DNA from: Bifidobacterium sp.
GTDB lineage: Bacteria > Actinomycetota > Actinomycetes > Actinomycetales > Bifidobacteriaceae
Assembly (NCBI RefSeq): GCF_022640935.1
Contig: NZ_JALCCV010000002.1
Span: 116,331-180,330, forward strand
DNA length: 64,000 nt
Direction of reading: 5' to 3'
The position numbers and the translations under genes are program-made. The notes below the pieces were generated by a model. That model worked only from the letters and a program-made list of their open reading frames with translations, did not search any database and was not told the DNA's origin. Positions within the stretch are counted from its first letter, which is position 1. The number at the start of each line of letters is the position of its first letter. This document shows, one piece after another, positions 36,511 through 45,382 of the stretch.

Positions 36511-37188
36511 TCATGGCAACAACCCGATCTTGCGGGGAATCACGTACTGTGCAGGATCCACATAATCAGCCTTTCCGCGTTTGAGTCCCCAGTGCACGCA
36601 ACGGTCTTCGCAATGATCGGACTCCCCTTGCACGCTCGCGAAAACCTCGCCGCTCTCAAGCCTGGCACCGACGCCCTTGCTGCTGATTGCCGGTTCAAAA
36701 GTAGAGGTAAGCAGCCCATGCCGAATGCTGACAACCGATTTGCCTGCCACAATCCCCGCGAAGCTGATGATGCCCTTGGCGGGAGCCAGCAGCTCCTCGC
36801 CCGGAGCCGTGCGCAGATCGACGCCTCGATGGCCCGGATTCCAATTGTGCTCGGGCTCGTCGAAAGCCTTGACCACTTCCGGGTGCCTGACTGGCCATAT
36901 GAATCGAGCAGTACAGTCACGCGAGACGTTCGAAGACCTGATATTCACATTCTTTGCCGGAATCTCGCCTGGTCTGAACCGACTTGGCCGCTGGCACGTT
37001 GATGGCTCACGGATCGTAGTTATGGCCAATGCAGGTGGCGTGAGACCGGTCGTCAGCACCGCGCCGACCGCGAGCGCCGTTAAAAGCGCGCTGAACAACC
37101 GCAGTTTGCCTGCGGCAGCGCGTCTGCGCTCCTCTTCGATTCTCGCCCTGCAGCGCAGTCTGCGCGCTCGTTGCTGCCCGTCGTCCAT
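36511..37188 (-). CDS. secreted or anchored M23-family peptidase (LytM domain)
   Basis: A 225-residue protein. A basic N-terminus with Arg-rich helix is followed by a hydrophobic segment (L-F-S-A-L-L-T-A-L-A-V-G-A-V-L, residues ~30-55) ending A-L-A, a signal peptide or anchor. The C-terminal half is a LytM fold: zinc ligands in H-R-G-V-D-L and V-H-W-G-L-K. M23 enzymes cut peptidoglycan cross-bridges. AAGGAGG lies six bases before the ATG. It stands alone, divergent from the transporter gene. Confidence 0.88.
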   Translation of the reverse strand: MDDGQQRARRLRCRARIEEERRRAAAGKLRLFSALLTALAVGAVLTTGLTPPALAITTIREPSTCQRPSRFRPGEIPAKNVNIRSSNVSRDCTARFIWPVRHPEVVKAFDEPEHNWNPGHRGVDLRTAPGEELLAPAKGIISFAGIVAGKSVVSIRHGLLTSTFEPAISSKGVGARLESGEVFASVQGESDHCEDRCVHWGLKRGKADYVDPAQYVIPRKIGLLP

Positions 37189-37353
37189 GCGTTTCCTCCT
37201 TATCGTTCAGGGCATCTGCTGCTTGTGGCGTCCCCTGCTCGCCTCGCGGTGCTGTCCGTTGCATTCGCCGACATTCATGGCATGCATATCAAGCTGAACA
37301 GCTATGACCATGCTGTCGCACCAAGCGTTTTCGCGTCATGCTGATTTGGGTAC

Positions 37354-37381
37354 TGTGGTCAAACGCCTCGATTTATCCACA
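37354..37381. promoter_or_regulatory. bipartite motif ending in a perfect DnaA box (copy 1)
   Basis: The 15-mer TGTGGTCAAACGCCT, a four-base variable part and TTATCCACA. The outer parts TGTGGTCAA and TTATCCACA are near-inverted copies. It lies in the 294-base divergent spacer, 166 bases from the M23 gene start and 101 bases from the transporter start. A second copy lies upstream of comEA (52843-52870). Confidence 0.5.
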
Positions 37382-37482
37382 TTTTTGGCGTTTCTTCATG
37401 ATGCACGGGGAGCATCGCGCCGAATGCACCGTGACGCGGCTTCATCCCCGCCCGGTTCCACCAGCTGTGCGACAATGCTTGC

Positions 37483-38418
37483 ATGCGCAACATGAGAAGA
37501 GCGGGACTGTTGATGGCTTCCTTCGGCCCATTCCTGTGGGGAAGCTCAGGAACGGTGGCGCAGCATCTGTTCGAGCATGCAGGGGTCTCTGTCAGCTGGC
37601 TGACCGCTGTACGCATGACGTTCACCGGTATTGTTCTATTGCTGCTTGCAGCTTGCCTGCATGACAACATCTGGTCGATTTTCGCTGACCGGCGCAGCGC
37701 GGCGCGGCTGCTGCTGTTTACGGTGTTCGGCATGACCGGCGTGCAACTGAGCTATTTCATGGCTATCAGCACCGGCAACGCCGCCACCGCCACTATTTTG
37801 CAATACCTCTCCCCCGTCATGATCATCCTGCTGCTTTCGCTGCGCAATCTGCGGCTGCCAAGAAAGCTTGACGCCATATCTGTGATTGTCGCAGTGGCGG
37901 GGACCACGCTTATCGTGACGCAGGGAAGGACCGATACGCTGGCGGTGCCGCCTGCCGGGATCATCTGGGGATTGCTGGCCGCCGCGGGTGCAGTGGCGTA
38001 TACGCTGCTGCCCCGCGAACTCTTGCTGCGCTATGGAGCGTTGCCCGTGGTCGGCTGGTCGATGTTGATCGGCGGACTGATCACGCAAGCGGTTTTCCGG
38101 CCGTGGGCGCAGCGGGTGCAGCTGGACGTACCCGGCGCGATTGAGGTAGCGTTCGTTGTCGTATTCGGCACAGCGATGGCATATCTGCTGTATTTGCAAA
38201 GTCTCAAATACATCGAGGCAACGACCGCCAGCATCCTCGGTGCCATTGAGCCGCTGACCGCTGCGATCCTCGGATTCATATTCATGGGCACGTCGGCCAA
38301 CCAATACAGCGTTATCGGCATGGTCATGGTCATTGCCGTGACCTTTATCCAGTTCATCGCCTACAGGAAGTCGCCGCCGCTGCATCGCGGCAATGAGCGT
38401 GGGAAACTGTCCCCATGA
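37483..38418 (+). CDS. EamA-family (drug/metabolite) transporter
   Basis: A 311-residue protein with about ten transmembrane helices in two EamA repeats. Visible family features are F-L-W-G-S-S-G-T-V near the start, Y-F-M-A-I-S, Y-L-S-P-V-M-I, and in the second repeat A-T-T-A-S-I-L-G-A-I-E-P-L-T-A-A. It is expected to export small metabolites or amino acids; the substrate is unknown. No strong ribosome site; the start could be ATG 37483 or the ATG nine bases later. It converges on the esterase gene with only ten bases between stops. Confidence 0.88.
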   Translation: MRNMRRAGLLMASFGPFLWGSSGTVAQHLFEHAGVSVSWLTAVRMTFTGIVLLLLAACLHDNIWSIFADRRSAARLLLFTVFGMTGVQLSYFMAISTGNAATATILQYLSPVMIILLLSLRNLRLPRKLDAISVIVAVAGTTLIVTQGRTDTLAVPPAGIIWGLLAAAGAVAYTLLPRELLLRYGALPVVGWSMLIGGLITQAVFRPWAQRVQLDVPGAIEVAFVVVFGTAMAYLLYLQSLKYIEATTASILGAIEPLTAAILGFIFMGTSANQYSVIGMVMVIAVTFIQFIAYRKSPPLHRGNERGKLSP

Positions 38419-38428
38419 AAAGAGAATG

Positions 38429-39457
38429 CTATCGCCGCTCAGCCGGCAGGCCGCTGTGCGCATTGACGAACGCGAGCGTCTGCTCATAGCATCGCCTAGC
38501 CTCTGGCGTCGAATCGTTGAACTGGTATTCATGCGAGACTTGTTTGCTGGTGTGCTCGAAGAGCAATCCTGTCACGGGAACCGAAAGCGCCTGCAGCCTC
38601 CGCTCCAGCGCGATGCCCTGCTCCGGGAATGAATATGCGTTCCCATCGGTGATGTATGTTGGCGGAAAATCTTTGGTTACATTGTCCACTAGGCTGATCC
38701 GCTGCAATTGTCGGCTTCCTCGCCAGTCGCGCGATCCCAGCAGCGACCATGCGACGGTTTTGATGAAAAACGCCATGAACCGGCTGGTGGTCTTGGCATC
38801 AGCCATTTGGCGCAGATCGACCGGGCCGCAATAGGAAATGACCCCTTTGATGGCAGGAGCTTCCACAGACTGCTTGAACCCTGTATCTTTGGCGTAGGCC
38901 GGGTTCGTTTGCACGGTGGCGTATTGCAGCGCGATCTGGGCGCCGGCGCTGTCGCCGCCGAAAAACAGCGCGGACATATCCAAACGGCTGTCGTTCGCGT
39001 GCTGCAGATCCTGCACTAGCTCGTCCACTTGCCGCACTTGATTGGGGAAATGCGAGCCCGGTGCCCTTTCGTAATTCATCGCGACGACGGCGATGCCCGC
39101 ATCCGCGACGATCCTCGTTGCAAACTCCCTGACGGATTCTTTGTCGCCGCCCACGTATCCTCCGCCATGCAGCCAAATGAGCACGGGCACCGGGTTGGTA
39201 TCCGACTTCGGGTAATACGTGTCATAGGTATTATCGTTCAACGAGGACCGATAGGTGCGGTCGACGACGGATTGCACCTTCCCTGCAGCCGCGTGATAGG
39301 CCTTGGGATCGGTTATCGCGACCTTGCCGCTGAACATCTGCCGAATCACCAATGCGCCCGGGACCGGGGAGACGCTGAACGCAATGACGACGATGAGGCA
39401 CGGCGCTACAATAACGCCCAGAGTCCATACGACGAACCTTCGTATTCTCTTGTTCAT
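38429..39457 (-). CDS. membrane-anchored alpha/beta-hydrolase esterase (BD-FAE/HSL-like)
   Basis: A 342-residue protein with one N-terminal membrane span (residues ~8-30) and an alpha/beta-hydrolase domain. The oxyanion motif H-G-G-G (L-H-G-G-G-Y-V-G-G), the nucleophile elbow G-D-S-A-G and a late S-H-E-Y histidine make the triad likely complete. AGGTGG five bases upstream supports ATG 39457 rather than a GTG 21 bases earlier. It would act on short acyl esters outside the membrane; the physiological substrate is unknown. Confidence 0.86.
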   Translation of the reverse strand: MNKRIRRFVVWTLGVIVAPCLIVVIAFSVSPVPGALVIRQMFSGKVAITDPKAYHAAAGKVQSVVDRTYRSSLNDNTYDTYYPKSDTNPVPVLIWLHGGGYVGGDKESVREFATRIVADAGIAVVAMNYERAPGSHFPNQVRQVDELVQDLQHANDSRLDMSALFFGGDSAGAQIALQYATVQTNPAYAKDTGFKQSVEAPAIKGVISYCGPVDLRQMADAKTTSRFMAFFIKTVAWSLLGSRDWRGSRQLQRISLVDNVTKDFPPTYITDGNAYSFPEQGIALERRLQALSVPVTGLLFEHTSKQVSHEYQFNDSTPEARRCYEQTLAFVNAHSGLPAERR

Positions 39458-39520
39458 AACACCCACCTGCTTGCTCACGCCCCGAATCGAACATTCCCTT
39501 ATCGTGCACTGGCACAGGCT

Positions 39521-39949
39521 TCAGGATACCCCGCAGATATGCGGAACCTGTGTCTGTCTATTCGCCGGAACCGGCGCCTCACAAGGTGACAGAAACACCC
39601 CTTTATCGCGCAGATTCGCCAGACATGCCTGTTTGTATGCGTCATCATGTTCCGAATAGATAGGGTCGGTCAATGCGACAGCCGCCAGCCTGTGGTATGC
39701 CGGGCACGTCTTCCCCCGATACCGGGGATCGTACCATTGCGGGTCAGGATGATAGCCGCGCCGCTCCATCTCATGCATCACGATACAATGGAATTGGAAC
39801 AGCTTATACGGCGAGTGGGCGAACACATAATCGACGGTCGCATGCTTTCTCCCCCATCCGTTGCCGCGCAACGCGGCAATTTCACGATGCTGGCCAAGCA
39901 GCTGTTGCCTTGGCAGGCGACTGATCAGTTCCTGGTGCCACAAACGCAC
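39521..39949 (-). CDS. pyrimidine dimer DNA glycosylase-like protein (TIGR02328 / T4 endonuclease V family)
   Basis: A 142-residue protein read from GTG 39949, which has GGAAGG eight bases upstream; the longer frame to 40129 overlaps the end of the preceding gene. It begins R-L-W-H-Q-E-L-I and continues L-P-R-Q-Q-L-L-G-Q-H-R-E, G-W-G-R-K-H-A-T-V-D-Y-V-F, Y-K-L-F-Q-F-H. The pattern follows T4 endonuclease V, with the Glu of H-R-E at the catalytic Glu23 place. The N-terminal Thr2 of the phage enzyme is not seen (Arg here), so activity on dimers is uncertain. Confidence 0.8.
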   Translation of the reverse strand: MRLWHQELISRLPRQQLLGQHREIAALRGNGWGRKHATVDYVFAHSPYKLFQFHCIVMHEMERRGYHPDPQWYDPRYRGKTCPAYHRLAAVALTDPIYSEHDDAYKQACLANLRDKGVFLSPCEAPVPANRQTQVPHICGVS

Positions 39950-40001
39950 GTTGCAGGCCTTCCTTTCTTTGTGCACGGAATCCAGCCGGTCTGCGGCCCG
40001 G

Positions 40002-41303
40002 TCATTCAGCGAACTGCACAGCCCGAGAGAACACGTTGCGTGGATCATACTCGGCTTTAATCCGTGACAGGCGCCGACGGGTCTGCTGCGGGTAGGAAAG
40101 TCGGGACGCTTTATCGTCGGCGGTATCAAGCCAGTTCACATATGCTCCTGCAGCACAGTCCTGAATTCGGCGCCAGCCTGGAATGTTCTGATCCCCGTCC
40201 GATTCACCGGACAGCAAACGCGTTCCGATGACCATCACTTGCGCATGCCTTGCGGCGAATGCCGTAGCCTCTGCAGGTACAGCCGCCATGGCGCCGCCCA
40301 AGGCCCTTAGCGCCATCATAATCTCGCCGGTTTCGAAAGCCTTGCATGCGGCCGTCTGCTCGGCAACGCCAAAATCAGGCAGCAGCGAGCTCTGCTGTGC
40401 TGCAGGCGGCGCGGGGAAAGGATCATCCGTCACCAGTATGGACGCATACGGCCGATAGCTGATATCCTCGCCCATCGACGGCCCCAAGGCCTTGAAGGCG
40501 CTGATGTGCTCGGCAGCTGCCGTTTCATCACCGTCAAAGCAGAATTGCAGCATGCCCATCGCCGGACTGCCCTGCATCGCAGGCAGCAAGGCCAAGACGC
40601 TGGTAAGACGTCGGTCGGCGTCCTTCTGATGCGCAAACCATCCGCTGACCAATGCGCGTGCGTCGGTCAGCAAATCCAAAGCGAACATCACAGTGCCGAA
40701 AACGACATTCGTGACGGGATGCGCTTCGAATTCGAGCCCGGTCAGGACGCCGAAATTTCCGCCTCCGCCGCGAACCGCCCAGAACAGCTCCGGGTTCTCG
40801 TCTTCCGACAGCTGAAGGATCTTGCCTTCGGCCGTGACCAGCTCCGCAGCCACAAGGCTGTCGACCGCCAGGCCATACTCACGTACCATCCAGCCAATGC
40901 CTCCGCCTAGGGTGAGTCCGGCAACGCCGACATCAGCGGTGTCGCCCGCGGTCAGCGCCAGCCCTTCCGGTTCGAGCGCCTTCGCCACCCGGCCCCAGGT
41001 TGCCCCTCCCCCGATGCGCACGCGGGGCGTCTTGCCGACACGTTCAACTGCATTCAGCCGCCGCATATCGATGAGCAGGCCGTTCCTTGCCTGCGTCAGC
41101 CCAGCCAGATTATGGCCTCCGCCTCGAACGGTAACCAGCATTCCCTCCTGCTTGGCATAGAGCAGCGCGTCCGCCACGTCGCCGGTACTGATCGGGCGCA
41201 CGACAACATCGGGAGTGCCTGTCCCCGTAACCGTTGTCACGGCATCCGAATAACCCTCATCACCTGGCTCCAGCACCATGGCTTCGCGTAGGCGAGCAGT
41301 CAT
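40002..41303 (-). CDS. FAD-binding oxidoreductase, berberine-bridge/PCMH type
   Basis: A 433-residue flavoprotein. The PP-loop V-R-G-G-G-H-N-L-A-G is near residue 64, with the His typical for covalent FAD, and G-V-A-G-L-T-L-G-G-G-I-G-W follows. The place where bicovalent members have Cys reads G-D-T-A-D-V, so at most one covalent FAD link is expected. The C-terminal Y-D-P-R-N-V-F substrate-domain motif is present. GAGGAGG seven bases upstream fixes ATG 41303. Substrate unknown, often a sugar, alcohol or natural product. It lies 119 bases downstream of oleate hydratase. Confidence 0.9.
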   Translation of the reverse strand: MTARLREAMVLEPGDEGYSDAVTTVTGTGTPDVVVRPISTGDVADALLYAKQEGMLVTVRGGGHNLAGLTQARNGLLIDMRRLNAVERVGKTPRVRIGGGATWGRVAKALEPEGLALTAGDTADVGVAGLTLGGGIGWMVREYGLAVDSLVAAELVTAEGKILQLSEDENPELFWAVRGGGGNFGVLTGLEFEAHPVTNVVFGTVMFALDLLTDARALVSGWFAHQKDADRRLTSVLALLPAMQGSPAMGMLQFCFDGDETAAAEHISAFKALGPSMGEDISYRPYASILVTDDPFPAPPAAQQSSLLPDFGVAEQTAACKAFETGEIMMALRALGGAMAAVPAEATAFAARHAQVMVIGTRLLSGESDGDQNIPGWRRIQDCAAGAYVNWLDTADDKASRLSYPQQTRRRLSRIKAEYDPRNVFSRAVQFAE

Positions 41304-41422
41304 ATCATTCCCTCCTCGGGATTGTTCCTTATGGTCTTGCGGCATTCCATCCACCCTACATTCCCGTTGCGATGACGCCGGAAGCTGATTCAACTGCGCG
41401 GCTGGATACCTGAAAGCCGGCT

Positions 41423-43210
41423 TCAGAGAAGATGCGACTCCTTGAGCAGCTCCTCGATCCACGTCCCCTTCAGCTTCTTGCGAATCCTGGCCGTAATGAG
41501 CCCGGACAGCGGCAGTTTCGTCTGGAGCGGGGCCTCGGCGAGGCTTTTCCTGTCGCGAAGGTAGTAGGGGGCTTTCAAAAGCTCCCTGATGTCGTATGCC
41601 GACGCGAAAACCTCGGGGATGGCCCGTTCCACATCGAGAAGTCCATAAACCGCCTCCATCGCCGTGCGTACGGAATATTCGGTGGTGAATACGGTGTCCC
41701 TGGTAGGCGAGTTGGCGAAATTACCGATGAACGCGAGATTTTTCGATCCTTCGGGCACGACCGCCGGTCTGTCCCCCGGTCTGCGCGGCATGAAGTAGCT
41801 TGTGATGAACGGCATGTATACGGGGTTGGTGTTGATGGATTCCTGCTTCGCAAGCCCGGGGATCAACGCCTCGGGAACGCCCAGGTGATAGAGCCATTCC
41901 TGGGTGATCTCCTCCCCGGTGCATTCGGTGATCTTTTTATGCACATAGTTGCCTTCGGTGTCTGAATACAGCCCGTACATCCACACTACGGTCTCATTCG
42001 CCCGTTGCTCCTTGAAATGCGGTTGGCGGTGCACGGCGAAGCTGAGTAGCCAGTTGGAATCGGTGACCGTGACGATGCCGCCCGTATTGACCTTGTTGTC
42101 ATGCAGGGGCCGCTTCGTCAGGCGCTCGAGGTACGGGTCGATCCCGGTGTTCTCGATGGTCGCCGTCGCGGATACGAACCAGCTGCGCCGCGGAATCCCT
42201 GTGCAGAACACCTCCGGGTGGCCGAATTCAGGTGATTGCTTGGCCAGATTCTCCCATAGCCTCCAGCTGCCTCCCGGTTCGTTGGTGACGGGCGCCGGCG
42301 TGTGATGGTCCCCATACGTTGTGGATTCAGTGATGGAGCCGTTCGTCACGAATACCAGATCGTCCCGGCTCAGCGATTGCTCCTGATCCTCGCCGTTGCT
42401 GCTCAGCAGCAGGTTCGTGGCCACGATGCCTTCCGCGGAGGACTTCACCGTGATGTCGCGCACCGTGGTGCCGTATTGAATGTCGACATGCCGCCCATCC
42501 AGATAGGCCAGTATCGGTTTGACCATGGAATCGTACTGATTGTACCGATTGAATTTCAAAGCGGTGAAATCGGGCAGGCCGTCGATGTGGTGAATGAACC
42601 TCAACAGATAGCGGCGCATTTCCGCGAGGGAATGCCATTTCTCGAATGCGAACATGGTGGACCAGTAGTACCAGAAGTTGCTGGCAAAGAACTCATCAGA
42701 GAAGAAGTCGACGATGGCCTTGTCGCCAGTTTCCTGTTCCGAGGTGAGGATCAGCTTGACTATTTCTTTCTGGGCCGCGTCGCTAAGCGTGAAGTCGCCG
42801 TCGGTTGGTTCACGGTCGCCTCGATTATGAATAAGCCGGCAATTCGACGAGTTGGGATCGTCCTTGTCCAGCCAGTAGTATTCATCTAGGTATGATGCCC
42901 CGGGAACTTCAAGCGACGGGATGGACCTATACATATCCCATAGGCATTCGAAATGGTTTTCCATCTCCCGCCCGCCTCTCGTGATGAATCCGATATCCGG
43001 GCGCTTCGCGCCATCGAGGGAGCCTCCTGCCAATGGCAGCTCCTCGAACAGGTGGATGCGCTCGCCGGGGACCTGACCGTCACGGATGAGAAATACCGCG
43101 GCCGCGAGCCCGGCCAATCCAGTTCCGACGATATACGCTGACGCACGATCTGATCGTTCGGGTTTGCGCGGGTGCGCGAAGGCCTCGTAGTTGCCGCTGG
43201 AATAATGCAT
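41423..43210 (-). CDS. ohyA: oleate hydratase (myosin-cross-reactive antigen family)
   Basis: A 595-residue FAD enzyme adding water to cis-9 unsaturated fatty acids to give 10-hydroxy acids, a detoxification step in gut bacteria. Dinucleotide motif G-T-G-L-A-G-L-A at residues ~29-36, then G-G-S-L-D-G and the conserved R-G-G-R-E-M-E-N-H-F-E-C-L-W-D-M-Y block carrying catalytic acidic residues. AAGGAGA five bases before the ATG. Length equals the family norm. A 20-bp palindrome lies 82 bases upstream. The family is well known from bifidobacteria, lactobacilli and streptococci. Confidence 0.96.
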   Translation of the reverse strand: MHYSSGNYEAFAHPRKPERSDRASAYIVGTGLAGLAAAVFLIRDGQVPGERIHLFEELPLAGGSLDGAKRPDIGFITRGGREMENHFECLWDMYRSIPSLEVPGASYLDEYYWLDKDDPNSSNCRLIHNRGDREPTDGDFTLSDAAQKEIVKLILTSEQETGDKAIVDFFSDEFFASNFWYYWSTMFAFEKWHSLAEMRRYLLRFIHHIDGLPDFTALKFNRYNQYDSMVKPILAYLDGRHVDIQYGTTVRDITVKSSAEGIVATNLLLSSNGEDQEQSLSRDDLVFVTNGSITESTTYGDHHTPAPVTNEPGGSWRLWENLAKQSPEFGHPEVFCTGIPRRSWFVSATATIENTGIDPYLERLTKRPLHDNKVNTGGIVTVTDSNWLLSFAVHRQPHFKEQRANETVVWMYGLYSDTEGNYVHKKITECTGEEITQEWLYHLGVPEALIPGLAKQESINTNPVYMPFITSYFMPRRPGDRPAVVPEGSKNLAFIGNFANSPTRDTVFTTEYSVRTAMEAVYGLLDVERAIPEVFASAYDIRELLKAPYYLRDRKSLAEAPLQTKLPLSGLITARIRKKLKGTWIEELLKESHLL

Positions 43211-43291
43211 GGCCTTCTCCTTTCAGATAGCATCGACGCCTTGGCGCGCCACGCCGATAGCCGCCCCGGGATCACCGATTAAGACGATACC

Positions 43292-43311
43292 GAGTTGCAG
43301 GCCTGCAACTC
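43292..43311. promoter_or_regulatory. perfect 20-bp palindrome upstream of oleate hydratase
   Basis: GAGTTGCAGGCCTGCAACTC is its own reverse complement. It is 82 bases upstream of ohyA. On the minus strand its TTGCAG could serve as a -35 element with CTTAAT about 19 bases further, so a bound repressor would block the promoter. No regulator gene is adjacent. The rest of the 443-base spacer (43211-43653) shows no gene. Confidence 0.5.
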
Positions 43312-43653
43312 CCCGGTGCCGGAGCGTCGACGAGCCTCCCAATGGGAGTGCTGATCGGATGTCTCCCTGGATCGTTCTGCACGCTCCGTTCATACGCCCA
43401 CCGCCAATGGTGAGTCTTCTGTTGTCAATCTTGGAATAGAGTTTACTCCGAGTTGGATATGCTCGTCAGCGGAACTGATTTCCCCTTCCCCGGCGACGCG
43501 CGGATGACACGCTGGTAGGCGCGGACATAAGGGCCTCGCCTTCTTCGTTACGTCAGCGAGCGACACGCCGGATGACTCATAAGTTGCATCATCGCGATTC
43601 AACGCTAAACTTTATTTCTTGTGCGTGGCGCTAAGTCGGGCACAAGCGAGCAT

Positions 43654-43726
43654 TCCCGCATAGCTCAGTTGGCAGAGCGTTCGACTGTTAATCGAAATGT
43701 CGCTGGTTCAAGCCCAGCTGCGGGAG
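43654..43726 (+). tRNA. tRNA-Asn (anticodon GTT)
   Basis: A 73-base cloverleaf: acceptor TCCCGCA/TGCGGGA, D arm GCTC/GAGC, anticodon arm TTCGA-CTGTTAA-TCGAA, T arm GCTGG-TTCAAGC-CCAGC, discriminator G. The anticodon is GTT at the middle of the loop. CCA is not encoded. A strong terminator follows seven bases later. Confidence 0.97.
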
Positions 43727-43732
43727 CTTCAC

Positions 43733-43759
43733 GGCCGCCGTTCCCCCGGCGGCCTTTTT
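43733..43759 (+). terminator. Rho-independent terminator of tRNA-Asn
   Basis: GGCCGCCG (43733-43740), a six-base loop, CGGCGGCC (43747-43754) and TTTTT (43755-43759): the one textbook stem plus T-run terminator I see in the window. Confidence 0.93.
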
Positions 43760-43966
43760 CGTTCCTGCGCCCATTCTCGCCATACGATGTTATGGGTCAT
43801 GGTTTTTCTGGCCTAAAGACCTTCTGTTGTCTTGGAAACGGCTTCGGCGCCGCAGGCGAAAGGCGAAAGCCATCAGAAACAGCCGAATGCCCGTCATGCC
43901 TTGATTGCCAGGGACTGCCGGCGCACGACAGTCTGTACTCACGAAAATCATACAATAGGAATGAAT

Positions 43967-44427
43967 TCAGTATTCGCCTTTGATGGCGAAGTAGGATCCT
44001 CGGACGGTGTCTGCCGGTTTGGACTTCTGACGGACGAATTTGAAGGTGCCAAGTTCTTCGGCGCGTCCATTCCCTCGGAACACTTGAATCCGACAGCACG
44101 CTTGCCGCCTTCGTCAACCGCATGCATCACGTTGACCGACAGCGATCTTGATAGAACATGAACGCCATTTTGAGCCCGGCGAACTCGAGGGGCGAGGTTT
44201 CCAGCAGCTTGGCGAAACAGCCCGATGCCCCGCTCGTCCTTGAGAATATGGCTGACGTCGGCAGCGTTCTCTTGACTTCCTTCGGCGGATCCGACGGCGA
44301 AATGACGCTGATGCCTATTCCAATAGTAGCGGGACTCATGTGCGCGCCGTCCCGCGAGCTCCTGGGCGATCAGCGAGGAATCCGACTCCTCGGTGGCCAC
44401 ATGGGAAAAATCGATTACGGCAGACAT
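43967..44427 (-). pseudogene. probable decayed gene between tRNA-Asn and the DUF1345 gene
   Basis: The 840 bases after the tRNA hold no intact convincing gene, but minus-strand coding signal moves between frames. It starts at ATG 44427 (M-S-A-V-I-D-F-S-H-V-A-T-E-E), shifts near 44340 to a frame reading E-V-K-R-T-L-P-T-S-A-I-F-S-R-T-S-G, and ends in a third frame with L-G-T-F-K-F-V-R-Q-K-S-K-P and Y-F-A-I-K-G-E-Y before a stop at 43967. G/C at third positions follows these changes by my rough count. A 159-residue reading (43948-44427) stays open but shows weaker codon bias. Family not recognised; could also be non-coding. Confidence 0.4.
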
Positions 44428-44568
44428 GAAAAGCACAGATTCTTTTGTGTACGGGCGGTAGCCATCGTTGCACAGACGGTTGGCTGGGCAACGATACAAA
44501 GGCCATGGATATGCAAACCGACATTTCGGCGAAGCGCAGGCACGCCTCCGCCATCAGCACTCAGTCGT

Positions 44569-45216
44569 TCAGGAAATAAGCCCCGCCAACAGGTTGATGG
44601 TGGCGCCGAGCAGCAGCGTGGTGAAGAAGAAGGCCAGCAGCGTGTGGCCGAGTGCAGTGCGCCGCATGTCGCTGGTCGTCAGATTTGTGTCGGAGACTTG
44701 GTACGTCATGCCCATGGTGAAGGCCACATAGGCGAAATCCACGTATCGCGGCTGCTCCCCGCCCGCGAATTCGATGCCGCCGATCGGATCGGCATAGTAC
44801 ATGCTTGTGTAGCGCAGCGTGTACAACGTGTGGATCAGCGCCCATGTGAGCAGGAGACTCAGCAGCGTCAGCATTCCCGATAGCGTGATATCGCCGTTGT
44901 GTCCACGCGCCTTTGCCAGCATCAGGAACACAGTGCCCACCGATGCCAGGCTTGCGAGGATGATCAGCAAATCGGCCACCGTCCGGCTGGGCTCCTCCTC
45001 TTGGGCATCGTCCTTCGTTGCCCCGGCGTCCAGATATCCGATGCGCAGCCAGACCCAGATGAGATATGCCGCGCAGGCAGCGACCCACGCGATTACGAGC
45101 GACGAGGGAAGGTCCGTATGCAGCAGCAGCGATATGGCGCCGCACGGAACCCCTGCGACCACCATGAGCAGCAGACGTCGGCCGGAACGCCGCCCGATTG
45201 CCGAGAAAACCGTCAT
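44569..45216 (-). CDS. DUF1345 membrane protein
   Basis: A 215-residue protein with about five transmembrane segments. The DUF1345 C-terminal pattern is clear: [20 protein letters not shown] followed by R-R-T-A-L-G-H and L-L-A-G-L-I. I take ATG 45216 because it gives the family's usual length; the frame is open to 45354 with a low-complexity extension, and neither start has a strong ribosome site. Function unknown; not obviously in an operon. Confidence 0.85.
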   Translation of the reverse strand: MTVFSAIGRRSGRRLLLMVVAGVPCGAISLLLHTDLPSSLVIAWVAACAAYLIWVWLRIGYLDAGATKDDAQEEEPSRTVADLLIILASLASVGTVFLMLAKARGHNGDITLSGMLTLLSLLLTWALIHTLYTLRYTSMYYADPIGGIEFAGGEQPRYVDFAYVAFTMGMTYQVSDTNLTTSDMRRTALGHTLLAFFFTTLLLGATINLLAGLIS

Positions 45217-45382
45217 AGCCGCGATGCTACCACTGCATGCGCAGCCACCCGCATCATGCGATGTGTCGTCTTTCGGGCTGGCCGTTCCATCAGACGCCGC
45301 TCGACGCGAATGCTGTTGTGGGGCATATTCGATTGACGTATGCGGTATTGCCACGCAACATGACGAGAACGACTGACGGGTC

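Noticed and set aside
39521..40129. Longer 202-residue start for the glycosylase-like gene
   Set aside because: The extra 60 residues overlap the end of the flavoprotein gene in another frame and show no conservation; GTG 39949 has a good ribosome site.
43621..43983. 120-codon plus-strand frame over tRNA-Asn
   Set aside because: It reads straight through the tRNA and its terminator.
44158..44883. 241-codon plus-strand frame near the possible pseudogene
   Set aside because: Its second half is antisense to the DUF1345 gene and the composition becomes unlike a protein; the first half overlaps the better minus-strand signal. No start site support.
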